Positions 15,677 through 22,428 of a DNA stretch of 31,202 nucleotides are shown in pieces. The first letter of the stretch is position 1, and each line of letters begins with the position of its first letter. The notes beneath the pieces are model-generated. The model had not been told where the DNA came from. It saw only the letters and a list, made by a program, of their open reading frames with translations, and searched no databases. The stretch covers positions 964 through 32,165 of the forward strand of contig DDCS01000087.1 in the NCBI GenBank assembly GCA_002335345.1. Reading direction: 5' to 3'. Made by a program: the position numbers and the translations under genes. This stretch comes from Flavobacteriaceae bacterium UBA2000. GTDB lineage: Bacteria; Bacteroidota; Bacteroidia; Flavobacteriales; Flavobacteriaceae.

Positions 15677-16498
15677 ATGAACACGCCGCAGATATCCGTA
15701 GTGATCAGCACTTATAATGCCTTGGAATGGCTAAAAAAAGTTTTATGGGGTTATGCACAGCAGACTTTTAAAGACTTTGAGTTAGTCATTGCCGACGACG
15801 GTTCCCGTGCGGAGACTGGGGAATATGTTGCGGCCTTTGCCCAAGAAACAGGGATTGCGCTGCAACACATTTGGCAAGAAGATGACGGGTTTCAAAAATC
15901 GCGTATTCTCAATAAAGCCTTGGCGGCTTGTCGCGCAGATTATATTGTAATGAGCGATGGCGATTGTATTCCTCGAAAAGATTTTTTAGCCGTACACTAC
16001 AGTCATCGGGAAAAGGGTTATTTTTTATCAGGCGGGTACTTTATGTTGCCCATGGAGACCTCCAAAGCTATTGACAAGGAGGCCATAGTTTCGGGCGTTT
16101 GCTTTGATAAAGCCTGGTTACTTCAAAAGGGAATGGCGTCGACTTTCAAATTTCACAAATTAACCGCTGGTAAGACTTTAGCCAAAATTCTCAATACACT
16201 TACGCCCACCAATGCGAGTTGGAATGGGCATAACGCCTCAGGATGGAAGACAGATCTCTTGGCGATCAATGGGTTTGATCAGCGCATGCAATACGGAGGA
16301 CAAGATCGAGAGCTCGGCGAGCGATTGATGAATTACGGCATCAAAAGCAAGCAAATTCGCTATAGCGCAGTTTGCATTCATTTGGATCATCCGCGCGGCT
16401 ATAAAAACCAAGAGTCCATAGATAAAAATAGAGCCATACGCAGCGCGACACGCAAAGAAAAACGCGTTTGGACGGACTTTGGGTTAATCAAAAAGTAA
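15677..16498 (+). CDS. Family 2 glycosyltransferase (paralogue of the gene at 11128)
   Basis: 273 residues from the ATG at 15677; an earlier in-frame start at 15614 would add 21 hydrophobic residues, cover the -7 box and overlap the divergent GT9 gene. GT-A features are ISVVISTYNALEWL, IADDGSRAET and MSDGDCI (DxD). The acceptor segment NGFDQRMQYGGQDRELGERL carries the GG-D-E pattern of GT2-7C domains. It shares motif order and wording with the transferase at 11128-11916. Probable role: surface glycan or LPS core assembly; the sugar is unknown. It ends nine bases from the convergent dapD stop, with no terminator between. Confidence 0.9.
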   Translation: MNTPQISVVISTYNALEWLKKVLWGYAQQTFKDFELVIADDGSRAETGEYVAAFAQETGIALQHIWQEDDGFQKSRILNKALAACRADYIVMSDGDCIPRKDFLAVHYSHREKGYFLSGGYFMLPMETSKAIDKEAIVSGVCFDKAWLLQKGMASTFKFHKLTAGKTLAKILNTLTPTNASWNGHNASGWKTDLLAINGFDQRMQYGGQDRELGERLMNYGIKSKQIRYSAVCIHLDHPRGYKNQESIDKNRAIRSATRKEKRVWTDFGLIKK

Positions 16499-16507
16499 TT
16501 CTCGGTT

Positions 16508-17323
16508 TTATACCGCCACGTTGTACGTTCTCAAAGCGTCGTTTAGGGACGTCTTTTTGTCTGTTGACGGTTTGCGTTTTCCAATGATCAGGGCGCAAGG
16601 TACTTGATAATTTCCAGCAGGAAATTCTTTGGTATAACTCCCAGGAATTACCACACTTCCTGCGGGAACACGACCGCGCATTTCTTTGGGTTCAGGGCCT
16701 GTGACGTCTATGATTTTTGTTGAGGCCGTTAACACAACATTCGCCCCCAGTACAGCTTCGCGCTCGATGTGAACGCCCTCGACCACGATACATCGCGAAC
16801 CGATAAAAGCATCGTCTTCCACAATAACCGGAGCGGCTTGCAAAGGTTCTAAAACACCACCGATACCGACACCACCACTCAAATGAACGTTCGCGCCAAT
16901 TTGAGCGCAACTCCCTACGGTGGCCCAAGTGTCCACCATGGTTCCTGAGCCGACATAGGCTCCAATATTCACGTACGAGGGCATCATAATCACATTTGGC
17001 GCAAGATAGGCCCCATGTCTGGCAATGGCATGCGGCACGACACGCACATTTTGTGCGGCATAATCCCGTTTTAGTGGAATTTTATCATGGTATTCAAAAA
17101 TACCGACCTCATAGGTATGCATTTGCTGTATAGGAAAGTAAAGGACGATCGCTTTTTTAACCCATTCATTGACTTGCCATCCTGAATCTGTTGGTTCGGC
17201 ACAACGCAGAGTCCCTTTGTCACATAGGGCAACGACACCGCGTATGGCATCGATCGTGTCATTGTCTTTGAGTCGACTCCGATCTTCCCAAGCACGTTCA
17301 ATTATGGATTTTAGATGCTGCAT
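16508..17323 (-). CDS. dapD: 2,3,4,5-tetrahydropyridine-2,6-dicarboxylate N-succinyltransferase
   Basis: Succinyl-CoA-dependent step of the lysine/meso-diaminopimelate pathway, feeding peptidoglycan and protein synthesis. 271 residues from the ATG at 17323 (MQHLKSIIERAWEDR), close to the usual 274. A helical N-terminal domain is followed by a left-handed beta-helix of hexapeptide repeats (about 100-240: APNVIMMPSYVNIGAYVGSG, GANVHLSGGVGIGG). The frame stays open upstream to 17761, but this extension is antisense to ruvX and not family-like. A strong candidate promoter (17339-17370) begins 15 bases upstream of the chosen start. Confidence 0.96.
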   Translation of the reverse strand: MQHLKSIIERAWEDRSRLKDNDTIDAIRGVVALCDKGTLRCAEPTDSGWQVNEWVKKAIVLYFPIQQMHTYEVGIFEYHDKIPLKRDYAAQNVRVVPHAIARHGAYLAPNVIMMPSYVNIGAYVGSGTMVDTWATVGSCAQIGANVHLSGGVGIGGVLEPLQAAPVIVEDDAFIGSRCIVVEGVHIEREAVLGANVVLTASTKIIDVTGPEPKEMRGRVPAGSVVIPGSYTKEFPAGNYQVPCALIIGKRKPSTDKKTSLNDALRTYNVAV

Positions 17324-17338
17324 TTGGTTTGTTTTTGG

Positions 17339-17370
17339 CAAAGATACAGTCCCGTTTAATTCGTCCCAAC
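17339..17370 (-). promoter_or_regulatory. dapD promoter (GTTG-N20-TATCTTTG)
   Basis: On the minus strand GTTG (17367-17370) stands 20 bases before TATCTTTG (17339-17346), an exact -7 match with a near-exact -33 box. It ends 15 bases before the dapD ATG. Confidence 0.65.
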
Positions 17371-17378
17371 TATTTGGG
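17365..17378. repeat. Inverted repeat CCCAA-N4-TTGGG between divergent promoters
   Basis: A perfect 5-4-5 dyad covers the -33 elements of both dapD and ruvX promoters. It may be an operator, or simply the mirror image formed by two TTGGG-type -33 boxes. Confidence 0.45.
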
Positions 17379-17405
17379 TTACTATTTAGGAATGCATTAT
17401 TTTTG
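17373..17405 (+). promoter_or_regulatory. ruvX operon promoter (TTTG-N21-TATTTTTG)
   Basis: TTTG at 17373-17376, 21 bases, then TATTTTTG at 17398-17405: both boxes match the Bacteroidota consensus exactly. The ruvX ATG follows after six bases, so the mRNA would be leaderless or nearly so. Confidence 0.7.
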
Positions 17406-17411
17406 CAGCCT

Positions 17412-17825
17412 ATGGGCTGTATCGCCGCTATTGATTTTGGGACTAAACGCACTGGTGTGGCCATTACAGACCCGCTTAGGATCGTTGCGTCTGGATTGCA
17501 AACGGTGGCTACGCAAGATCTGTTGCCTTTTTTACAAGAACTTTGCGCGCGTGAATCCGTAGAGATTTTGGTGGTAGGAGAGCCCAAACAAAGATTAGGG
17601 AACGCCTCATTGGTAGAGCAAGATATTTTGAAGTTTATAGAGCAGTTTCGGGCATTGTGTCCTGAGGTAGCAATACATCGATTTGATGAGCGTTTTACCA
17701 GTAAATTGGCCATGAGGGCCCTTATTGATTCAGGCGTTAGCCGAAAAAAAAGACAAGACAAAGCCCTGGTCGATCAAATCAGTGCGACGATAATTTTACA
17801 AGACTATCTTAAAACACACTCATGA
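17412..17825 (+). CDS. ruvX: Holliday-junction resolvase-like / pre-16S rRNA nuclease YqgF family
   Basis: 137 residues, the usual size. An RNase H-like fold is shown by AIDFGTKRTGVAI at 6-18 with catalytic D8, then VVGEPKQ, RFDERFTS with an acidic residue of the active site, and KALVDQISA near the C-terminus with a final aspartate. In E. coli YqgF processes the 5' end of 16S rRNA; a Holliday-junction role has also been proposed for the family. The frame extends upstream to 17169 but would be antisense to dapD and cover the promoter, so ATG 17412 is chosen. Its stop overlaps the def start by four bases (17822-17825). Confidence 0.94.
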   Translation: MGCIAAIDFGTKRTGVAITDPLRIVASGLQTVATQDLLPFLQELCARESVEILVVGEPKQRLGNASLVEQDILKFIEQFRALCPEVAIHRFDERFTSKLAMRALIDSGVSRKKRQDKALVDQISATIILQDYLKTHS

Positions 17826-18412
17826 TATACCCAATAGTGGCTTATGGCGATCCTGTTTTACGGAAAAAGGCGCAAGATATTAAGGCAGATTACCCCAATT
17901 TAACCGCTTTGATAGACGATATGTTCGAGACCATGTATGCGGCCTCGGGGATTGGGCTTGCGGCTCCTCAAATTGGTAAATCGATAAGACTATTTATTGT
18001 CGACGCGACGCCTTTTGAGGACGACGAAGATTTGTCTGAGGCTGATCGAATGCTTCTGAGTCAATTTAAAAAGGTATTCATCAATGCACAGATTGTCCAA
18101 GAGCGCGGGGATGAATGGGTTTTTAATGAAGGCTGTTTGAGTATTCCTGATGTTCGTGAAGATGTCTTTCGAAAAGATGAGATTACCATAAAATATTGGG
18201 ACACTGACTTTAAAGAACACGAAGAAGTTTTTTCAGGTATTGCTGCCCGAATTATTCAGCACGAATACGATCATATTGAGGGGATTTTATTTACCGACCA
18301 TCTCTCGGCCTTAAAAAAACGAATGATTAAGGGTAAATTGACCCAAATTTCAAAAGGCCTTGTGCGCGCTGATTACCGAATGAAATACCCTTTGGCCAAA
18401 AAGAAGCGATAG
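17822..18412 (+). CDS. def: Peptide deformylase
   Basis: Removes the formyl group from new protein N-termini at the ribosome exit. 196 residues. All three family motifs are present: GIGLAAPQIG at 43-52, EGCLS at 103-107 with metal ligand C105, and HEYDH at 147-151 with ligands H147 and H151 and catalytic E148. An acidic insertion (FEDDEDLSEADRM, 65-77) between strands is typical of type 1 enzymes from Bacteroidota. It is translationally coupled to ruvX by the ATGA overlap. 57 bases separate it from the DUF5606 gene, which has its own candidate promoter. Confidence 0.97.
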   Translation: MIYPIVAYGDPVLRKKAQDIKADYPNLTALIDDMFETMYAASGIGLAAPQIGKSIRLFIVDATPFEDDEDLSEADRMLLSQFKKVFINAQIVQERGDEWVFNEGCLSIPDVREDVFRKDEITIKYWDTDFKEHEEVFSGIAARIIQHEYDHIEGILFTDHLSALKKRMIKGKLTQISKGLVRADYRMKYPLAKKKR

Positions 18413-18416
18413 GGGA

Positions 18417-18448
18417 TTTGGAAAATTCCAATAGGTCGATGATATTTG
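18417..18448 (+). promoter_or_regulatory. Candidate promoter of the DUF5606 gene
   Basis: TTTG (18417-18420), 20 bases, then GATATTTG (18441-18448), one mismatch from TAnnTTTG. The ATG at 18470 follows after 21 bases. An upstream in-frame ATG at 18446 overlaps the -7 box and is unlikely to be used. Confidence 0.5.
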
Positions 18449-18469
18449 CCGGCTGTAAATAAAACACTG

Positions 18470-18919
18470 ATGAGTTTAGAAAAAATAATTTCTGTAGCGG
18501 GGAAGCCCGGATTATTTCAAATTTTGACACAAACCCGTACTGGTGTTTTGGCGCAATCGCTCATTGACGGCAAAAAAATTACCGTTAGTGCCCGAGAGAA
18601 TGTGAGTTTGTTGTCTGAAATTGCGATTTACACATTGACAGAAGAAATGCCTCTTGGTCAGGTGTTCCAAAAGATATTTGATCATTTATCGGGTGCTGCG
18701 GCCTTGAGTCATAAGTCGTCTAAAGACGAACTCGAAGCTTTTTTCTTTGAAGTCCTTCCAGAATATGATGAAGACCGTGTTTATGCCAGTGATATTAAAA
18801 AAGTAGTTCAGTGGTATAATCTTTTGGTTGATAAAGGCTTGACGGATTTTTCATCAGAGCAACCTCAAGAGGAGGTTCAAGAAAACGCTCAAGAAGAGGC
18901 TCAAGAAGAGGCCCAATAA
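18470..18919 (+). CDS. DUF5606 family protein with a QEEA-repeat tail
   Basis: 149 residues from the ATG at 18470. The first ~130 residues (SLEKIISVAGKPGLFQIL... FEVLPEYDEDRVY...DIKKVVQWYNLLV) match a small conserved Bacteroidota family of unknown function that usually lies between def and mazG, as here. No signal peptide, membrane helix or catalytic motif is seen. The tail is built of four-residue units QEEV, QENA, QEEA, QEEA, encoded by 12-base repeats that continue in the DNA past the TAA stop with GAA changed to TAA. The tail length is therefore probably variable between relatives. It is likely co-transcribed from ruvX-def and also from its own promoter. Confidence 0.85.
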   Translation: MSLEKIISVAGKPGLFQILTQTRTGVLAQSLIDGKKITVSARENVSLLSEIAIYTLTEEMPLGQVFQKIFDHLSGAAALSHKSSKDELEAFFFEVLPEYDEDRVYASDIKKVVQWYNLLVDKGLTDFSSEQPQEEVQENAQEEAQEEAQ

Positions 18920-18937
18920 AACGCTCAATAAGAGACT
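18866..18937 (+). repeat. Six 12-base tandem repeats spanning the DUF5606 stop codon
   Basis: Units start at 18866, 18878, 18890, 18902, 18914 and 18926. Units 2-3 read CAAGAAAACGCT and CAAGAAGAGGCT; units 5-6 read CAATAAAACGCT and CAATAAGAGACT. The stop of the gene is the TAA in unit 5, and unit 6 has a second in-frame TAA. Both differ from the coding units by G-to-T. Confidence 0.85.
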
Positions 18938-18944
18938 TATTGAG
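18924..18944 (+). other. Strong hairpin after the DUF5606 stop
   Basis: CTCAATAAG (18924-18932) pairs perfectly with CTTATTGAG (18936-18944) over a three-base loop. No T run follows, so it is not a classic terminator; it may protect the 3' end of the mRNA. Its left arm is part of the 12-base repeat. Confidence 0.55.
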
Positions 18945-19005
18945 ATCGGTCCCATCGTGGGCGAGTAATCATTAGCCTTATCCAAGGTGATAATATCCTT
19001 GAAAA

Positions 19006-19032
19006 CCTCAGTCAATCGGCTGAGGATTTTTT
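19006..19032 (+). terminator. Intrinsic terminator upstream of mazG
   Basis: Stem CCTCAG (19006-19011)/CTGAGG (19020-19025) with an eight-base loop is followed by A and six Ts (19027-19032). It probably ends the ruvX-def-DUF5606 transcript. TAATTTTA at 19032-19039, one mismatch from TAnnTTTG, may start mazG transcription directly after it. Confidence 0.7.
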
Positions 19033-19043
19033 AATTTTACCCT

Positions 19044-19817
19044 ATGAATAATCGCAAAGAGCAACTGGCTGCCTTGGATCGTCTATTGACCATAATGGAT
19101 GAGCTAAGAACACAGTGTCCCTGGGACCGCAAACAAACCTTTGAATCCTTAAGGCATTTGACTATTGAGGAAACTTATGAATTGGCGGATGCCATACTCG
19201 ACAAAGATTTATCGGGTATGGAAGGGGAACTTGGAGATTTGCTTTTGCACATTTTTTTCTATGCCAAAATCGGCAGTGAGTCGCAAAGTTTTGACATCAC
19301 AAGCATCGCTAATGCCATTTCTGAAAAATTAATCAACAGACATCCACATATTTATGGGGACATTACCGTAGCCGACGAGGAAGAGGTCAAAAGAAACTGG
19401 GAACAACTCAAACTCAAGGAGGGCAAAGAAAGTGTGCTGTCCGGAGTGCCAAATTCATTGCCGGCCATAATTAAGGCCAGTAGAATTCAAGACAAAGTTG
19501 CGGGTGTCGGATTTGATTGGGAGGCCTCCCACCAAGTTCTGGATAAGGTAAAGGAAGAATTGGAAGAATTGTCTGATGAGATTGTCAAAGGAGATAAAGA
19601 GGCCATTGAGGCCGAGTTTGGCGATGTTCTATTTTCCATGATTAACTATGCGCGATTTTTAGGAGTTGATCCCGAATCGGCTTTAGAACGCACCAATAAA
19701 AAATTTACCAAGCGTTTTGTGTATTTGGAACAACAAGCCAAGCTTCAGGGCAAAAATATTAAAGACATGACCCTGGCCCAAATGGAAGTTTATTGGCAGG
19801 AAGCCAAAAATCTATAG
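19044..19817 (+). CDS. mazG: Nucleoside triphosphate pyrophosphohydrolase MazG
   Basis: Hydrolyses NTPs/dNTPs to NMP and pyrophosphate, a house-cleaning enzyme. 257 residues with two MazG domains, the full-length E. coli-like form. Domain 1 has CPWDRKQTFESLRHLTIEET with metal-binding E42/E43/E46 and EGELGDLLL with E62/D65. Domain 2 has KEELEEL at 170-176 and AEFGDVLF with E191/D194, then DPESALERTNKKFTKRF. The start is ATG at 19044, after the terminator hairpin. The stop TAG overlaps the stop of the convergent DUF349 gene in the palindrome CTATAG (19812-19817). Confidence 0.96.
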   Translation: MNNRKEQLAALDRLLTIMDELRTQCPWDRKQTFESLRHLTIEETYELADAILDKDLSGMEGELGDLLLHIFFYAKIGSESQSFDITSIANAISEKLINRHPHIYGDITVADEEEVKRNWEQLKLKEGKESVLSGVPNSLPAIIKASRIQDKVAGVGFDWEASHQVLDKVKEELEELSDEIVKGDKEAIEAEFGDVLFSMINYARFLGVDPESALERTNKKFTKRFVYLEQQAKLQGKNIKDMTLAQMEVYWQEAKNL

Positions 19818-21563
19818 GCGACGTAAAACCTTTTTCTTTTCTTGCCAAAGGGCCAAGTCATTGCGGTGTCCTGCGATGTTTTTATGCACCTCGGTCAACA
19901 GGGGGTTGTCTTGAGCCACATTTTGAAAAAAACCTAAGTTGTTTTCGAGTTGGTTTATTTCGGTTTTGAGTTCTTTAATTTTCTGGTCGACTAATTGTCC
20001 CTGTTGTTGCAATAATTGGTCTTGACCTTGAGCATCGAAACCTTCTATTTTTAGACGGAAGCTGGTCAATGCGGCTTCCTGTTCGGATTGCCCGAGTTGC
20101 ATTAAATGCGTTTTGACACAGTCGAAGAATTGATTTTCTAAGGGGCTGTGTTTCACCGGAATTTTACCAGTTTCAATCCACTGGGAAACAGTTAACTCCA
20201 GCGCTCCAATTTCTTTAAAACTGGTCGTGTTTTTATTGCTGATTGCCTTGAGAATTTCCTTCTTTTTGGCTAAGGCTTTTTGCTCTGATTCGTTCTCTAA
20301 TTTTTGCTCGCTTTGCAGCTTTTCAAAATAAGCGTTACACGCTGTTTTGAATCGTTTCCAAATTTTATCACTATCTCTATGGGGCACAGGACCAATATTG
20401 CGCCAATCTGCCTGAATCTTTTTCATCACGGGGGTGCTTTGCTCAAAATCCGTAGATTCTAGATGTTTTTCGGCCAGCATGATCAAATCTTTCTTGGCCT
20501 TTAAATTGGCCATGAGTTCTTTTTTTTGATCCTTAAAAAAAGTATTCTTTACCTGATTGTATTCACTGGTCGCTTCCTTGAACTCGGACCATAAAGCTTT
20601 GTTCTCTTTTTTAGGGACCGGGCCTCGGTCAAAAAATTCATCCCGTAGTTTTTGAACGCGCTTAACCGATTTTTGCCAAGACTTGTGATTGGGATCGTTT
20701 TGTGCTGTGATCCCCTTTATTTCTTGTATGATTGCTTTTTTTCTCGCTAAATTTTCACTCTGTTTTTCATCGCGATTTTGATAAAATTCTTGGCGTTTAT
20801 CGTGAATTATTTTGGTCACTTCGCTGAAGGTCTGCCATAGGGGCTCCCGATGTTCTTTGGCCACAGGACCGATATCTTCTTTCCAAATTTTATGCAGTTT
20901 CTGTAGTTCTTTGAACGCCAAATTTTGATCTTCCAAAGCCACCAATTTCTGCGCCTGAGTGATAATTCTCAGTTTTTGGTCGTAGTTGTATTTAAAGTCT
21001 AAATCTCTAAATTCTCGATTTAAATCAAGGTAGTCGTAAAAATTCTCGACATGATGACGGTAGGTCTGCCAAACCATGTCGTAATCATTTTTCGGAATTG
21101 GGCCACAGGCAAACCATTCCTGCTGAAGACTTTTAAAGGTCTTTAGGGTGTTAGAAATGTCTTCTTCTACAGTCAGTAAGCCCTTAAAAGACTCAATAAG
21201 CGCCATCCTTTTTTTAAGATTCTCTTGAAGGTCTATATTGCGCTCTTCGAAGTACTTACGTCTTTTTTTACGGTAACTTCTGCTGAGTTTGTCCCATTGT
21301 TCAGCAGGGCTCAGAGTCATTTGCTTTGAGGCCCCAGGGTCTTCAGTAGGTTTTTCGGGGTCTTCAGTAGCGTCGGGGGCTTCATTAGCGCTGGCCGCTT
21401 CATTTGCCTTAAAGTATTGTTCGATTTGGTCCGTAATCGCATTGGCTTCGTGAATAATCTCTGCAATAGTCCGTTCTGAATTTATCAGGTTTTGAAATTG
21501 CGTTAAAAGGCCCTCGATATTATCGGTACTTAAGGCTTGATCTGTAGAATTTAGGTCTGACAT
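19812..21563 (-). CDS. DUF349 repeat protein
   Basis: 583 residues from the ATG at 21563 (a TTG three codons upstream is less likely). After an acidic, alanine/proline-rich linker (about 55-85) come DUF349 repeats, helical units with a W/F..GP signature and a later W..F: the GP pairs fall near residues 154, 232, 314 and 391. A degenerate fifth copy (QWIETGKIP) lies near 462. The C-terminal third is predicted coiled coil (QLLQQQGQLVDQKIKELKTEINQLENNL). No signal peptide. Function is not established; it is presumably a cytosolic, elongated helical protein. TATCTTTC on the minus strand (21594-21601) is a weak -7 candidate. The 3' end overlaps mazG by six bases. Confidence 0.9.
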   Translation of the reverse strand: MSDLNSTDQALSTDNIEGLLTQFQNLINSERTIAEIIHEANAITDQIEQYFKANEAASANEAPDATEDPEKPTEDPGASKQMTLSPAEQWDKLSRSYRKKRRKYFEERNIDLQENLKKRMALIESFKGLLTVEEDISNTLKTFKSLQQEWFACGPIPKNDYDMVWQTYRHHVENFYDYLDLNREFRDLDFKYNYDQKLRIITQAQKLVALEDQNLAFKELQKLHKIWKEDIGPVAKEHREPLWQTFSEVTKIIHDKRQEFYQNRDEKQSENLARKKAIIQEIKGITAQNDPNHKSWQKSVKRVQKLRDEFFDRGPVPKKENKALWSEFKEATSEYNQVKNTFFKDQKKELMANLKAKKDLIMLAEKHLESTDFEQSTPVMKKIQADWRNIGPVPHRDSDKIWKRFKTACNAYFEKLQSEQKLENESEQKALAKKKEILKAISNKNTTSFKEIGALELTVSQWIETGKIPVKHSPLENQFFDCVKTHLMQLGQSEQEAALTSFRLKIEGFDAQGQDQLLQQQGQLVDQKIKELKTEINQLENNLGFFQNVAQDNPLLTEVHKNIAGHRNDLALWQEKKKVLRRL

Positions 21564-21642
21564 CTGTTTCAATGTTTAGGGTCAATTTGGCCGGAAAGAT
21601 AAGAACTCCGGGGTCAAAAAAAAATTCATGGATTGGTTTTGT

Positions 21643-22428
21643 TTAACTTCCTGATTTCTGCCATAGATCCCAGGCGGCTAAAGCTTGATACTCCAGCATT
21701 TGGCGTCCGTTTTTAATTTTAGCACCTGCCTTGATCCCTCGATTGAGAAATTCAGTTTGTTCAGGATTGTATATCAAATCGTATAAATAATGATCTGGAC
21801 CAAGACCGGCATAGGGGAGCTCCGGGCAATGGTCAATATTGGGATAGGTCCCTACAGGGGTACAATTAATAATTAGGGGGTATTGTTTTATGAGTGCTGC
21901 ACCCAAGTTTTGGTAGCCAATACTTTTAAAATTGGAACGCCCGTTATCGTGATCTAAGTCTGTTGTGTCCCGTATCCCCGCGTTCCGCGACAGGTGTAAA
22001 ATTTCATAACCTTGCCCCCGCAGTGTGTACGCTACAGCTTTTGCGGCACCCCCTGTGCCGAGGATGAGTGCTTTTTTAGGGCTGATCTCCCCCCAATCAT
22101 CCAGAGAACGGCTAAACCCGAAATGATCCGTGTTATATCCCGATAAAGCGCCGCTTGGCTCAATGACTACAGTATTTACTGCTCCGATAGACTCAGCCTT
22201 TGGGTCAATATAGTCCAGATAAGCGCAGATCGACTCTTTATAAGGAATAGTCACATTGAACCCTTGTAACTCATTTTGGGTTTTAAACCACGAGATAAAA
22301 GCCTCAATACTCTGAAAATCTAGATTCACATAAATATCGGAGCGGTTCTCTTTAAGAAACTTTTCATTGAAAAAGCCTTTGGAAAAAGAGTAATCAATAG
22401 CGCGTCCGAGAAGTCCGTATTTAGCCAT
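21643..22428 (-). CDS. aroE: Shikimate dehydrogenase
   Basis: NADPH-dependent reduction of 3-dehydroshikimate in aromatic amino-acid synthesis. 261 residues. The substrate pocket is seen as YSFS at 13-16 and NVTIPYKE at 58-65 with catalytic K64; catalytic partner D101 is in GYNTDHFGF. The nucleotide-binding glycine loop is GTGGAAKA at 124-131, and NCTPVGTYPN and GRQMLEYQA are late family motifs. The start overlaps the upstream DUF368 gene by eight bases, so it is translated from the same message as the two membrane proteins, a link with no obvious metabolic logic. Confidence 0.96.
   Translation of the reverse strand: MAKYGLLGRAIDYSFSKGFFNEKFLKENRSDIYVNLDFQSIEAFISWFKTQNELQGFNVTIPYKESICAYLDYIDPKAESIGAVNTVVIEPSGALSGYNTDHFGFSRSLDDWGEISPKKALILGTGGAAKAVAYTLRGQGYEILHLSRNAGIRDTTDLDHDNGRSNFKSIGYQNLGAALIKQYPLIINCTPVGTYPNIDHCPELPYAGLGPDHYLYDLIYNPEQTEFLNRGIKAGAKIKNGRQMLEYQALAAWDLWQKSGS

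Noticed and set aside
10143..16498. Glycan block as a recent mobile island
   Set aside because: No integrase, transposase, tRNA target or flanking repeats were seen, and no clear change in base composition could be shown by eye.
17169..17411. Upstream extension of ruvX
   Set aside because: It is antisense to dapD and covers the ruvX promoter; the family starts at the ATG at 17412.
17324..17761. Long N-terminal extension of dapD
   Set aside because: It lies antisense to ruvX and def-proximal sequence, does not look like a DapD N-terminus, and would begin upstream of a strong promoter; an open antisense frame created by the real gene.
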